Assembly: GCF_009707865.1 (NCBI RefSeq)
Contig: NZ_WMBA01000066.1
Coordinates: 1-43,935, forward strand
Direction: 5' to 3'
From: Amycolatopsis pithecellobii
Lineage (GTDB): Bacteria; Actinomycetota; Actinomycetes; Mycobacteriales; Pseudonocardiaceae
Length of the DNA stretch: 43,935 nucleotides
Under the pieces are notes generated by a model, which made no database searches, was not told the DNA's origin, and saw nothing but the letters and a program-made list of their open reading frames with translations. This document shows, piece by piece, positions 24,535 to 36,126 of this stretch (its first letter is position 1; the number at the start of each line of letters is the position of its first letter). The position numbers and the translations under genes were made by a program.

Positions 24535-25101
24535 ATGACGACGGGATCGGTGAGTCCGCGGCGCGCGGACACCCGGCGCAACCACGAGCGCATCCTCATC
24601 GTGGCCGCGGAGGAGCTGACCACGTCGGGTGAGGTGTCGTTCAATGCCATCGCGAAGAAGGCCAAGGTGGGGGTCGGCACGGTGTACCGGCATTTCCCCA
24701 CGGCGGAAGCGCTCATCCTCGCGGTCTACAAGCGCGAGGTGCGCCAGCTCGTCGACGTCGCGCAGAGCCTCCTCACGACGCACACCCCGGCGGCGGCGTT
24801 CCGGGTGTGGGTGACCGAGCATCTGGCGCGCGCCATGATGACCAAGCGTGGCCTGGCGAAGGCCTTCGGCGTCGCGACGGCCAACCGGGAGTTGCCCAGC
24901 AGCGCCTACGACGCCATGGTCGGCGCGGTCGCCACCCTGCTGGAGGCGAACGTCGAAGCCGGCACCGTCCGGGCCGGCGTTGCCCCGGCGACAGTCATGC
25001 GCGGCCTCGGCGGCCTGTTCTACCTCGACCCGAACGACGACTGGCGCGCCCAAAGCGCAGACCTCGCCGACCTGCTGTGGCGCGGCATGAAAGCGGAGTA
25101 G
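24535..25101 (+). CDS. TetR family regulator
   Basis: 188 residues from ATG 24535, which has GGAGG five bases upstream. Helix-turn-helix at about 33-55 (EVSFNAIAKKAKVGVGTVYRHF), then a ligand-binding domain with a C-terminal half of the kind paired with SBP56/TetR-C families. Divergent from the molybdenum hydroxylase operon, with two identical half-site palindromes between them, it most probably represses that operon and itself. A role for the PKS cluster cannot be excluded, as that cluster has no regulator of its own. Confidence 0.92.
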   Translation: MTTGSVSPRRADTRRNHERILIVAAEELTTSGEVSFNAIAKKAKVGVGTVYRHFPTAEALILAVYKREVRQLVDVAQSLLTTHTPAAAFRVWVTEHLARAMMTKRGLAKAFGVATANRELPSSAYDAMVGAVATLLEANVEAGTVRAGVAPATVMRGLGGLFYLDPNDDWRAQSADLADLLWRGMKAE

Positions 25102-25190
25102 CCGGCGCGATGGTGATACGGCGTGGCGCCGGGGCTCGGTGATGGCGCGGTCGCGGCACCCCGCTCGCTCCCAGCAGCAGCAAACGGACC

Positions 25191-27915
<2,725 letters not shown>

Positions 27916-27936
27916 TCAGTACCCCCGACAGTTTTC

Positions 27937-28608
27937 TCACTTCGGCTCGGCGAGGCCCCGGACCAGGTCACGCAGCTGCACCAGCGACAGCGAATCGGCC
28001 GGCTCGACCTCGACGGCTTCCACTCTCCGTAACCGCTCGCCCGCCAGCCGTTCGCCGAGCGTGGCGTCGAGGGGGAGGAACGTGAGCGCCGTGCGCGCCG
28101 CTTCGTCCAGCTCGGCGAGCTTCGGGTGGTACACCTCGATGTCCACGAGCTCGCCGGTCACCCGCGCGCCGACCCGGAAGTCGCCGAGGGCGATCCGGTG
28201 TTCGCCGAGGTTGACCGTGACCCCGGATGGATCCGGCACCGGAGGTACCGAGTCGTGGAACTCCCAGATCGCGTCCTCCGCCGGCGCCGCCGCGCGCCAC
28301 GCGTCGGTGTACGGCCGCAGCGCCGGGTCCTCCTGTCCGGTCACGACGAGCGCGTAGATCGCACGGCGGCCGCGTTCGAGCGAAAAGTGCAGCTCCGGGT
28401 GCAGTGCGGCGACGGCCGTGGCCAGCTCGTGCTCGACGCGCTGGGGCTCGCGGTCACCGAGTGCCGCGTTGATCTCGGGCAGCAGCTCGAACCAGCGGCG
28501 CCAGAACTCCCCCGCCGCCGCGCCCGGGTCCGCCGGCACCTCCTGCACCGGCCACGGCGTGCGCGGATCGGGCACGCCCTTGCGCCGGAACCGCCGGAAC
28601 CACCGCAT
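27937..28608 (-). CDS. Hypothetical protein between MetE-like gene and ligA
   Basis: 223 residues from ATG 28608, beginning MRWFRRFRRKG, a strongly basic N-terminus without a signal peptide. The body is soluble alpha/beta with the pieces WEFHDSVPPVPDPSG, HFSLERGRRAIYALVVTG and LVDIEVYHPKLAELD, suggesting a small conserved domain of unknown function. I do not recognise the family with certainty. Two bases separate it from the stop of the MetE-like gene, and 36 bases from ligA, so the four genes are probably one transcript. Confidence 0.75.
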   Translation of the reverse strand: MRWFRRFRRKGVPDPRTPWPVQEVPADPGAAAGEFWRRWFELLPEINAALGDREPQRVEHELATAVAALHPELHFSLERGRRAIYALVVTGQEDPALRPYTDAWRAAAPAEDAIWEFHDSVPPVPDPSGVTVNLGEHRIALGDFRVGARVTGELVDIEVYHPKLAELDEAARTALTFLPLDATLGERLAGERLRRVEAVEVEPADSLSLVQLRDLVRGLAEPK

Positions 28609-28610
28609 GC

Positions 28611-29636
28611 CTACCAGCCTTCCGGTGGCTCCACGAACGCCTTGCCCAGATCGCGCGTCAACGACAGCGCGCGGCGCAGCCAGGTTGCCGACGCACCGGC
28701 GAGACCACAGACCGGGGTCGGCACGGCGCGCTCGGCGAGGATCGACCGGTTGAAGCCGAGCCGATCGGTCAGCCGCAGCGCGGGCGCCGCGATTTCGCGC
28801 AGTGTCAAGGGTTTCGCGGGCGCAAGCGGCGGGACGAGACCGAGGAACAGCTCCACTCCGCTGTCCCAGGCTTCGCCGAGATCGTCGAGGAGTTTCGCGG
28901 GCGAGCCGTCGAGCTGCGTCGCGTCGAGTGCGAGGGCACCGGCGCCGGCCGAACGCAGCAGTGCGACCGGCGGCCGCGGCGCACAGCAGTGCACGACAAC
29001 CGGCCGGCCGGTGATCTTCCCTGCCCGTTCGATCACCGTCGCGAGCAGGTCGCGCGCTTCGGGTTCCGCCACGGCGGACACCGTGCCGTAGCCGGAAGGC
29101 GTCGACAGCGAACCGGCGAGGACATCGGGCAAGGACGGTTCGTCGAACTGCACGACGACCTCCGCGCCGGTACGGGCCTTGAGTTCGGCGACGTGCGTGG
29201 CGAGTCCTTCGAGCATCGACTCGGTGAACTCGCGGACGGCGCCGCGGTCGGTGAGCACGCGATGTCCGCGGGGCAGCTCGATGCCCGCGGCCAGCGTCCA
29301 CGGCCCGGCGAGCTGGGTCTTGAGCACCTTCGCCCCGGTGGCCGCCGCGTCCACCGCGTCGAGATCCCACCGCAGCAGGTCCACCGCGCGGCGGTGGTCA
29401 CGGCCGGGATGGGCCGCGACGCGGTAGCCGCTGGGCACCTCCTCGATGGCGAGGTCAACCAGGAACGCGGCGGACCGGCCCAGCAGGTCCGCGCCGACCC
29501 CGCGCGCGGGCAACTCGGGCAGGTGCGGGAATTCGGGCAGTTCGCCGAAGATGATCGCGGCGGCTTCGGCCACGTCGGTCCCCGGCATGGAACCGATACC
29601 GGTCGCGGCACCGGCGGGCCAGGCTCGTTCGCTCAC
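28611..29636 (-). CDS. MetE-like (cobalamin-independent methionine synthase-type) protein, Rv3015c-like
   Basis: 341 residues from GTG 29636. A UROD/MetE-like barrel with ATGIGSMPGTDVAEA at the N-terminus, VQFDEPSLPDVLAG in the middle and the zinc-ligand pattern His216-Cys217 (VVVHCCAPRP) and Cys310 (TPVCGLAG) known from the MetE C-terminal domain. It is less than half the length of MetE, so it contains only the catalytic barrel and may be a methyltransferase acting on another substrate. The same gene lies next to ligA in mycobacteria. The start is uncertain; an ATG further upstream (29711) would add 25 residues of unlike sequence. Confidence 0.85.
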   Translation of the reverse strand: MSERAWPAGAATGIGSMPGTDVAEAAAIIFGELPEFPHLPELPARGVGADLLGRSAAFLVDLAIEEVPSGYRVAAHPGRDHRRAVDLLRWDLDAVDAAATGAKVLKTQLAGPWTLAAGIELPRGHRVLTDRGAVREFTESMLEGLATHVAELKARTGAEVVVQFDEPSLPDVLAGSLSTPSGYGTVSAVAEPEARDLLATVIERAGKITGRPVVVHCCAPRPPVALLRSAGAGALALDATQLDGSPAKLLDDLGEAWDSGVELFLGLVPPLAPAKPLTLREIAAPALRLTDRLGFNRSILAERAVPTPVCGLAGASATWLRRALSLTRDLGKAFVEPPEGW

Positions 29637-29757
29637 CGGTTCATTGTGGCCGGTGCCCTGACACCCGGTCGCACGCCCCCTCGCCGTCCCCGGCGTAAAC
29701 AATTCCGACATTCCTCCGCAATTCGCCTCGGCGCTCCCGGATCACGATTTCCGTGGC

Positions 29758-29763
29758 TACTCT
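29758..29763 (+). promoter_or_regulatory. -10 box of LURP-one-like gene
   Basis: TACTCT eight bases before ATG 29772, with no Shine-Dalgarno; probable leaderless start. Confidence 0.4.
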
Positions 29764-29771
29764 TCGAGCGC

Positions 29772-30398
29772 ATGACGAGCGATTCACGGCGGGCCGGCGG
29801 TGGCACGCTGTTCACCGAGCCGATCCTGGTCGTGAACCAGAAGGCCAAGCTGGTCGAAACGGTCACCGAATTCGGGGTGTTCGACCGGGACGGACAGCGG
29901 CTCGGTGCGGTGGTCGAGACCGGGCAAAGCCTGGCGCGGAAAGCGCTCCGGCTGTTCACGAATTTCGACCGGTTTCTCAACCATGTTTTCGAAGTGCGCG
30001 ATTCCGGCGGAAGTGTCGTGGTGAAAGTGACGAGACCGGCCAAAATGGTCCGGTCGCGGTTTCTGGTGACCCGCGCCGACGGCAGCCCGATCGGTGAGAT
30101 CAGCCAGGAGAACGTGTTCGGCCGGATCCGGTTCGCGTTCACCGCGGGCGGGCGGCCGCTCGGCCAGCTGCGGGCGGAGAACTGGCGCGCGTGGAACTTC
30201 TCGATCACCGACGCCGCGGGCACCGAGGTCGCCCGCGTCACGAAGACTTTCGCCGGGGTGCTCAAGGAGACGTTCACGACCGCGGACAACTATGTGGTCG
30301 AGGTCCACACGCAGCTGTCGGATCCGCTGGCCAGCATGGTCGTCGCCGCGGCGCTGACCGTCGACACCGCACTCAAGCAGGACGCGCGCGACACGTGA
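29772..30398 (+). CDS. LURP-one / phospholipid scramblase-related protein
   Basis: 208 residues of tubby-like fold: LFTEPILVVNQKAKLVE at the N-terminus, repeated beta-strand pairs (YxVxDxxG-like segments FGVFDRDGQRLG, FEVRDSGGSVVVKV, FLVTRADGSPIGEI, FSITDAAGTEVARV) and a C-terminal helix rich in small residues (MVVAAALTVDTAL). Members may bind membranes or lipids; bacterial function is unknown. The frame stays open far upstream over the MetE-like gene, but that is antisense and the ATG with a nearby -10 is used. It is divergent from the MetE-like gene. Confidence 0.85.
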   Translation: MTSDSRRAGGGTLFTEPILVVNQKAKLVETVTEFGVFDRDGQRLGAVVETGQSLARKALRLFTNFDRFLNHVFEVRDSGGSVVVKVTRPAKMVRSRFLVTRADGSPIGEISQENVFGRIRFAFTAGGRPLGQLRAENWRAWNFSITDAAGTEVARVTKTFAGVLKETFTTADNYVVEVHTQLSDPLASMVVAAALTVDTALKQDARDT

Positions 30399-30484
30399 CC
30401 GGTGTCTCAACCGCGTGCGGTGGACAACCCGTCCCTGGGCGATTCACAGTGAATGATCCGGGATGGAGAGGACGTTGAGTTCGC

Positions 30485-31525
30485 GTGGAACCACTTGCCG
30501 AGGATGCGGCACGGCCGTGGACAGAGCCGGGAATCTACGAGGTGGCGCCCGGCGTCTACCGGATTCCGTTGCCACTGCCCAACGACGGGCTGCGCGCCGT
30601 GAACGTCTACGCGATCACCGACGGCACCGAACTGGTCATGATCGACTCCGGCTGGGCGCTCGACGAGGCACGTGACGGGTTGCAGGCGGCACTCAAAGGG
30701 ATCGGCGCGGAACTCGGCGACATCAGCCAGTTCCTGGTCACCCACGTCCATCGCGATCACTACACACAGGCCGTCGCGCTGCGGCGGGAGTTCGGCAACC
30801 GGATCGCACTGGGCGAGCGGGAACGGACGACGCTGGAGATCATCGCGAACCCGGCGTCCGGGCCGATGAACTCACAGCTGCAGCTGCTGACCGAGGCCGG
30901 CGCCGAACCGATCGTCAGGACGTTGCACGAGCTGTTCGGCGGGATGCGCAACACCGAGGTCGAGCTCTGGGAAAAGCCGGACGAGTGGCTCACCCCCGGC
31001 CGCCGCACCGTGCTCGGCAGCCGCGCGCTCGACGTGGTGCACACGCCGGGGCACACCGAAGGGCACGTGGTGTTCGACGACGGCGCCGCGGGCCTGATGT
31101 TCACCGGCGACCATGTGCTGCCCCACATCACGCCGTCGATCGGGTTCCAGGCCGAGCTGGTCCCGTTGCCGCTCCGGGATTTCCTGGACTCGCTGCGCCT
31201 GGTACGCGGGATGCCCGACCGGCGGATGCTGCCGGCGCACGGTGTGGTGTCCCCCAGCGTGCACGTCCGCATCGACGAACTGCTGGCCCACCACGAGGAT
31301 CGCTTGGCACGCACGGCCGAGACGGTGGCCGATGGGGCGTCGACGGCGTACGAGGCCGCCGGGAAGCTGGGCTGGACGCGGCGAAAGCGCAAGCTCGACG
31401 AGCTGGACACGTTCAACCAGATGCTCGCGGTCACCGAAACCAAGGCGCACCTGGATCTGCTGGCCTACCAGGGAAAGCTGACAATGTCCGAAGTGGACGG
31501 TGTCCGGCACTACGCGGTGGCATAG
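30485..31525 (+). CDS. Metallo-beta-lactamase-fold hydrolase
   Basis: 346 residues from GTG 30485 (GAGAGGA upstream). The zinc-binding signature THVHRDHYTQ gives His87, His89, Asp91 and His92; further ligands are in HTPGHTEGH and FTGDHVL. A C-terminal helical domain after about residue 265 (RIDELLAHHEDRL, LDTFNQMLAVTETKAHLDLL) looks like the winged-helix tail of glyoxalase II-like/LACTB2-type hydrolases. Thioester or lactone hydrolysis is likely, but the substrate is unknown. It is followed four bases later by the GNAT gene, so the two are co-transcribed. Confidence 0.92.
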   Translation: MEPLAEDAARPWTEPGIYEVAPGVYRIPLPLPNDGLRAVNVYAITDGTELVMIDSGWALDEARDGLQAALKGIGAELGDISQFLVTHVHRDHYTQAVALRREFGNRIALGERERTTLEIIANPASGPMNSQLQLLTEAGAEPIVRTLHELFGGMRNTEVELWEKPDEWLTPGRRTVLGSRALDVVHTPGHTEGHVVFDDGAAGLMFTGDHVLPHITPSIGFQAELVPLPLRDFLDSLRLVRGMPDRRMLPAHGVVSPSVHVRIDELLAHHEDRLARTAETVADGASTAYEAAGKLGWTRRKRKLDELDTFNQMLAVTETKAHLDLLAYQGKLTMSEVDGVRHYAVA

Positions 31526-31529
31526 GCGC

Positions 31530-31976
31530 ATGATCCGGATCCGACGGGCCACGGCGGCGGACGTCGAGGCGATCGTCACGCTGCTCGCCGACGACCACCT
31601 CGGCCGTAAGCGGGAGTCCCCCGCCGATCTTGAGCCCTACCAGCGCGCGTTCAAGAACGTGGACGGGGACCCCAACCAGTTCCTTGCTGTCGCGGAGGAA
31701 GCGGGCGAGATCGTCGGCACCATGCAACTGAGCTTCCTCACCGGCCTTTCCCAGCGGGGCGCGAGCCAGCTACTCGTCCAAGCCGTCCAGGTCCGCGTGG
31801 ACCGGCGCGGCGCCGGGCTGGGCACGCAGCTGATGAACTGGGCGATCGAGCAGGCGCGGCAACGAGGCTGCTCGATCGTGCAGCTGACTTCACACTCTTC
31901 CCGCGTCGACGCGCACCGGTTCTACGAGCGCCTCGGTTTCGCCCGAAGCCACGCCGGCTTCAAGCTCAAGCTGTGA
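31530..31976 (+). CDS. GNAT family N-acetyltransferase
   Basis: 148 residues with the complete GNAT fold: IRRATAADVEAIVTLL at the N-terminus, the acetyl-CoA loop VDRRGAGLGTQLMNWAIEQA (R-x-x-G-x-G/A variant RGAGLG) and the C-terminal motif AHRFYERLGFARSHAGFKL. Acceptor unknown; DDHLGRKRE near residue 26 and QLSFLTGLS are shared by a subgroup of ribosomal- or amine-type acetyltransferases. It starts at ATG 31530, four bases after the hydrolase stop. The end of the gene lies in a 15-bp tandem repeat. Confidence 0.92.
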   Translation: MIRIRRATAADVEAIVTLLADDHLGRKRESPADLEPYQRAFKNVDGDPNQFLAVAEEAGEIVGTMQLSFLTGLSQRGASQLLVQAVQVRVDRRGAGLGTQLMNWAIEQARQRGCSIVQLTSHSSRVDAHRFYERLGFARSHAGFKLKL

Positions 31977-32009
31977 AAACTCAAGCCGTGAAAACTCAAG
32001 CTGTGCGCG
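31965..32009. repeat. Three 15-bp tandem repeats spanning the GNAT/mnmA convergence
   Basis: CTCAAGCTGTGAAAA, CTCAAGCCGTGAAAA and CTCAAGCTGTGCGCG follow each other with an exact 15-bp period. The first contains the GNAT stop codon and the third contains the mnmA stop, so the two genes meet inside the repeat. Confidence 0.9.
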
Positions 32010-33114
32010 AGATTTTCGCGCTGCCCAGCACCAGATCACCGCGCGCATCCGGCCGGTAGAGCACCACGACCTGGCCGGGCGCGACCCCGCGCAACGGTTC
32101 CCGCAGCTGGATCCGGACCTCGCCGTCGACGGCCTCCGCGACCGCGTCCGCGGTCCCGCCGTGTGCGCGCACCTGGATGACGCATTCGGTCGGCCCGTCC
32201 AGCGGACGCTCGCCGGGCCAGATCGGCCGCTCGGCTTCGATCTCCCGTACGGCGAGCTGTTCGGCCGAGCCGACCTTGACGGTGCCCGACACCGGTTCCA
32301 GTGACAGCACGTACCGCGGCTTGCCGTCCGCAGCCGGGTGGTCGAGCCCGAGACCCTTGCGCTGGCCGATGGTGAAGCCGTGCACGCCCGTGTGCCGCCC
32401 GAGCACCGCGCCGGTCTCGGCGTCCACCAGGTCGCCGGGGCGCTCGCCGAGCTTGCGTTCCAGGAACTTCTTCGTGTCACCGTCGGGGATGAAGCAGATG
32501 TCGTGACTGTCGGGCTTGTGCGCGACGGCGAGCCCACGTTCCTCGGCCTCGGCGCGCACCTGTGACTTGTGCGAGTCGCCGAGCGGGAACATCGAGTGCC
32601 GCAACTGTTCCGGGGTCAGCGAAGCGAGCACATAGGACTGGTCCTTGCCCTCGTCCGCGCTGCGCCGCAGCTCCGGCACACCGTCCACAAGCGACAGACG
32701 AGCATAGTGGCCGGTGGCCACCGCGTCGAAGCCCAGCGCCATCGCCTTGTCCAGCAGCGCTTCGAACTTGATCTTCTCGTTGCACGTGACGCATGGGTTC
32801 GGGGTCCGGCCCGCGGCGTACTCTCCGACGAAGCTTTCGATGACCTCTTCGGTGAACCGCTCGGCGAAATCCCAGACATAGAACGGGATCCCGAGAATGT
32901 CCGCGGCCCGGCGCGCGTCGTGCGAGTCCTCGATCGTGCAGCATCCACGTGCGCTGGTGCGGAGGGTGCTCGCCCGGGGGCCCGGGGGTGTCCCCCGACT
33001 CGACCGCGCGGACAGCGCGAGGTGGACACCCACCACGTCATGCCCCGCCGCCACCGCACGCGCGGCAGCCACCGCCGAGTCCACTCCCCCGCTCATCGCG
33101 GCCAGAACCCGCAT
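31996..33114 (-). CDS. mnmA: tRNA-specific 2-thiouridylase
   Basis: 372 residues. PP-loop ATPase motif [13 protein letters not shown] (residues 5-17), catalytic Cys111 in [12 protein letters not shown] and Cys206 in [13 protein letters not shown]-terminal domain with [16 protein letters not shown]. It thiolates U34 of tRNA Lys, Glu and Gln using sulfur from the adjacent cysteine desulfurase. The start ATG 33114 shares one base with the stop of that gene (TGATG). A short Pro/Gly/Ser/Arg-rich segment after residue 36 ([14 protein letters not shown]), between strands of the PP-loop domain, is encoded by a GC-rich hairpin and looks like an insertion relative to the family. Confidence 0.96.
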   Translation of the reverse strand: MRVLAAMSGGVDSAVAAARAVAAGHDVVGVHLALSARSSRGTPPGPRASTLRTSARGCCTIEDSHDARRAADILGIPFYVWDFAERFTEEVIESFVGEYAAGRTPNPCVTCNEKIKFEALLDKAMALGFDAVATGHYARLSLVDGVPELRRSADEGKDQSYVLASLTPEQLRHSMFPLGDSHKSQVRAEAEERGLAVAHKPDSHDICFIPDGDTKKFLERKLGERPGDLVDAETGAVLGRHTGVHGFTIGQRKGLGLDHPAADGKPRYVLSLEPVSGTVKVGSAEQLAVREIEAERPIWPGERPLDGPTECVIQVRAHGGTADAVAEAVDGEVRIQLREPLRGVAPGQVVVLYRPDARGDLVLGSAKISRTA

Positions 33115-34301
33115 CACGCCCCCTTCCGCATTCCGGTCAGTCCCGCCTGGCGTGCCCGCGCGACGACCGCGCCGATCTCCCGCGCCACCGCGTCCACATC
33201 CGCCCGGGTCGAGGTGTGCCCGAGGGAGAACCGGAGCGAGCAGCGCGCATCCTTCGCGTCCGCGCCCATGGCGAGCAGCACGTGACTGGGCTCCGCGACA
33301 CCCGCTGTGCAGGCCGAGCCCGTCGAGCACTCGATTCCCTTGGCGTCCAACAACATCAGCAGGCTGTCGCCCGCGCAGCCGGAGAACGTGAAGTGCGCGT
33401 TGCCCGGCAGCCGCTCCTCGCCCGGCGGCGGCCCGTTGAGCACCGCGTCTCCGACTTCGCGGCGGATCGCGTCGATCAACTCGTCACGCAGTTCCGCGAG
33501 CTGCGCCGCCTGCTCGGGCCGGCGCGCCACCGCGATGCGGACGGCCGTCGCGAACGCGTGGATCGCGGGCACGTCGAGCGTGCCGGACCGCACGTCGCGC
33601 TCCTGCCCGCCGCCGTGCAGCAGCGGCATGCATTCGGTGTCCCGCGCCAGCAACAGCGCCGCGACGCCATACGGCCCGCCGATTTTGTGGCCGGTGAAGG
33701 TGAGCGCGCTCACGCCGCTGGCGGCGAAATCGACCGGCACGCCGCCGACCGCCTGCACGGCGTCGGTATGCAGCGGGATCTCGTGCGCGGCGCAGATCTC
33801 GGCGAGCTCCGGCAGCGGGTTGATCGCGCCGACCTCGTTGTTCGCCCACATCACGGTGACCAGCGCGACGTCCGACGGGTCCTGCTCGATGGCCTTGCGC
33901 AGCGTCTCCGGCTGGACCCGGCCCTGCTCGTCCACGTCCAGCCAGGTGACCTCCGCACCGGCCTCGTCGACCAGCCACTGCACCGTGTCCAGCACGGCAT
34001 GGTGCTCGACGGCGCTGGAAATGATCCGCCTGCGCGCGGGCTCGGCATGGTGCCGGGCCCAGAAAATGCCCTTGACCGCGAGGTTGTCGCTTTCCGTGCC
34101 ACCGCCGGTGAAGATCACCTCGGACGGCCGGGCGCCCATCGCCTCGGCGATCGTCTCGCGCGCCTCCTCGACCATGCGCCGCGCGCGCCGCCCCGAGGAA
34201 TGCAGCGCGGAGGCGTTGCCCACGGTGGACAGCGCCTCGCTCATCGCCGCAATGGCTTCGGGCAGCATCGGGGTGGTTGCCGCATGGTCGAGATATGTCA
34301 T
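33114..34301 (-). CDS. iscS: Cysteine desulfurase
   Basis: 395 residues. [15 protein letters not shown] at the N-terminus, the TEGDNLA-equivalent [13 protein letters not shown]-binding Lys206 in [11 protein letters not shown] and catalytic Cys331 in STGSACTAG. It releases sulfur from cysteine for Fe-S assembly and tRNA thiolation; coupling to mnmA supports the second role. ATG 34301 is chosen since the frame upstream has no homology to the family. Position matches Rv3025c. Confidence 0.96.
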   Translation of the reverse strand: MTYLDHAATTPMLPEAIAAMSEALSTVGNASALHSSGRRARRMVEEARETIAEAMGARPSEVIFTGGGTESDNLAVKGIFWARHHAEPARRRIISSAVEHHAVLDTVQWLVDEAGAEVTWLDVDEQGRVQPETLRKAIEQDPSDVALVTVMWANNEVGAINPLPELAEICAAHEIPLHTDAVQAVGGVPVDFAASGVSALTFTGHKIGGPYGVAALLLARDTECMPLLHGGGQERDVRSGTLDVPAIHAFATAVRIAVARRPEQAAQLAELRDELIDAIRREVGDAVLNGPPPGEERLPGNAHFTFSGCAGDSLLMLLDAKGIECSTGSACTAGVAEPSHVLLAMGADAKDARCSLRFSLGHTSTRADVDAVAREIGAVVARARQAGLTGMRKGA

Positions 34302-34375
34302 GACACCACCAGCGTAGACGGTCCAATTCACTCGCGGGTGGGCCACCGTCGAGTGACGGAGAGCACGCAGGCGGC

Positions 34376-35245
34376 TTACAGAACCACCGGCACGGCGTGA
34401 ACCGGCTTCGTGCGGCGGGGCCGGCGTTGCGGGTGGACCGTGCCGAGGGCGGAACGGACGGCCGACTCGGCCAGTTCCGCGAGCTCCCGACGACCCGCGG
34501 CGCGGCCGGGCGCGATTTCCTCGCACACGAACACTTCCAGCACCAGCCCTCGCAAGCGGGCCACCCGGCGGAGCGAATCGATGAGCGACTCCGGTCCGAT
34601 GAACGCGGGCTGCGTCGTCTCGCGGCCATCGGTGAGGCGGTAGCGCAGCGCGAGCGGCCGCACCGGCACCCCGCCGTCGATCGCGGCCTGGAACGCTGCC
34701 GGGGTGAACCGGCCGGAGGCCGTTCCGCACCAGGTCGTGCCCTCGGGCGTCACGCTCACCAGCGACCCGCCGCGCAGCGCGCCCGCCAGCTCGGCCATCG
34801 TGCCCGGCAACGTGGAAAGCCGTTCCCGGTCAAGGAAAATGCTGCCGCCACGCGCGACGATCGCGCCCAGCACGGGCCAGCTCGCGATCTCCTTCTTCGC
34901 CAGCGCCCGCATCGGGCGGATCGCGTTGACCGCGAGCACGTCGAGCCACGAGATGTGGTTGTTCACCACGAGCGCGCCACGGCCGGGCTCGGCACGGCGG
35001 AATTCGTCACCCCCGTGCACGAGCAACCGCACCCCGAACGCGCGCAGCACGGAACGGCAAATGAGGCGCGCCAACGGTTCCCGGGCGCGCGCGAACGCGA
35101 GCAGCGGCGTCGAGGCGAGCGCCGCCGCCACCACCAAGACCGCCGAACCGATCCGCATGATGCGCCGTGGCAAGGAAACCGTCGGGGCGCCGCGGGTCAG
35201 GCACCCGTCACCACACGGCGCCTGGGGCATCCACGCGTGGCTCAT
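34376..35245 (-). CDS. PlsC-type 1-acyl-glycerol/lyso-lipid acyltransferase (OlsA-like)
   Basis: 289 residues. An N-terminal hydrophobic segment (about 29-45) is followed by the acyltransferase block NHISWLD (a variant of HX4D with N-H-x4-D), the substrate loop [10 protein letters not shown] and PEGTTW. It transfers fatty acyl groups to lysophosphatidate or a related lyso-lipid. Its start overlaps by four bases the stop of an N-acyltransferase gene, the arrangement and order of OlsB then OlsA in ornithine lipid synthesis. The mycobacterial neighbours Rv3027c/Rv3026c are in the same place. Ornithine lipid production is therefore a reasonable but unproven inference. Confidence 0.88.
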   Translation of the reverse strand: MSHAWMPQAPCGDGCLTRGAPTVSLPRRIMRIGSAVLVVAAALASTPLLAFARAREPLARLICRSVLRAFGVRLLVHGGDEFRRAEPGRGALVVNNHISWLDVLAVNAIRPMRALAKKEIASWPVLGAIVARGGSIFLDRERLSTLPGTMAELAGALRGGSLVSVTPEGTTWCGTASGRFTPAAFQAAIDGGVPVRPLALRYRLTDGRETTQPAFIGPESLIDSLRRVARLRGLVLEVFVCEEIAPGRAAGRRELAELAESAVRSALGTVHPQRRPRRTKPVHAVPVVL

Positions 35246-36012
35246 CCGCCGGTCCCGAGGAAGTACTTGAGGTAGCGCTCGTCCACATTGTGCAGATCCA
35301 GCAAGGTGAAGAAGTCCGCGACGCCGAAGTCCGGGTCGTGCGCGGGCGGGCCGCACACCTTCGCCCCCAGGCGCGCGTAGCCCTTGAGTAGCGGCGGCAG
35401 CAGCGAGCGCGACGGCCGGGGGATTTCCGTGTTCTCCCAAGGCTCCCACGGCGTCACCCGCTGCACTTCGGGCGCGTAGTGCTTGGTCTGGATGACATCC
35501 CACACCCCGGCGGCGAAGCTGCCGCCGTCCGCGAGCTCGACCGAGGCGCACCCGGCGAGATAACGATGTCCGGCCAGCAGCATGTACCGGCCGATGCCGG
35601 CCCACACCAGGCCCACCACGGCACCGGTGCGGTGCTCGGGATGCACGCAGGAGCGGCCGGCCTCGACCAATGACGGCCGCAGCGCCGAAAGTTTCGTCAG
35701 ATCGAATTCGGTGTCGGAATACAACCCGCCCGCCGCGACCGCACGATCTGGCGGGAGCATCCGGTAGGTGCCGACGATCTCACCGGAGTTGTCCTCGCGA
35801 ACGATCAGGTGATCGCAGAACTCGTCGAATCTGTCCACGTCGAGCCCTGGCTGTGCCGAGTGCAGTTCGGCACCCATCTCCTCGGCGAAGACCGCGTGGC
35901 GAAGTCGTTGCGCCGCAACAACTTCCTCGGAGTTGGAGGCGACGAGCAGCGAGTAGCGAGGTGCCCCGTCCAGCTGCGCTTCGGTGCTGACGAGTAGCTG
36001 TGACCGCGTCAT
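35242..36012 (-). CDS. GNAT-fold N-acyltransferase, OlsB/hemolysin-like
   Basis: 256 residues of the Acetyltransf_5 type: LRHAVFAEEMGAEL near residue 37, DRFDEFCDHLIVRE, VGTYRMLPP and GRSCVHPEHRTG with the following helix (GLVWAGIGRYMLLAGHRYLAGC). Members N-acylate ornithine, the first step of ornithine lipid formation, or are autoinducer-synthase relatives. It is coupled to the PlsC-like gene downstream and separated from etfA by a terminator. Activity not testable from sequence; other amine acceptors are possible. Confidence 0.82.
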   Translation of the reverse strand: MTRSQLLVSTEAQLDGAPRYSLLVASNSEEVVAAQRLRHAVFAEEMGAELHSAQPGLDVDRFDEFCDHLIVREDNSGEIVGTYRMLPPDRAVAAGGLYSDTEFDLTKLSALRPSLVEAGRSCVHPEHRTGAVVGLVWAGIGRYMLLAGHRYLAGCASVELADGGSFAAGVWDVIQTKHYAPEVQRVTPWEPWENTEIPRPSRSLLPPLLKGYARLGAKVCGPPAHDPDFGVADFFTLLDLHNVDERYLKYFLGTGG

Positions 36013-36083
36013 GCCTCAGGTGTACTGCGGCCCGGAACCACCGAGCCCTCGGTGGGATGACCACTTCGTGCACTTTGTGTGAA

Positions 36084-36117
36084 GAATGGCCCTCCCGCGG
36101 ATACCGGAGGGCCATTC
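36084..36117. terminator. etfBA terminator
   Basis: A perfect 12-bp stem (GAATGGCCCTCC and its complement) with a 10-base loop starts 10 bases after the etfA stop on the minus strand. Short T/C-rich tail only. Confidence 0.85.
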
Positions 36118-36126
36118 GCTCACCTG

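Noticed and set aside
20782..25101. Molybdenum hydroxylase and TetR as part of the PKS cluster
   Set aside because: A strong terminator and opposite orientation separate them, and the hydroxylase has its own regulator and operators; kept as a separate unit.
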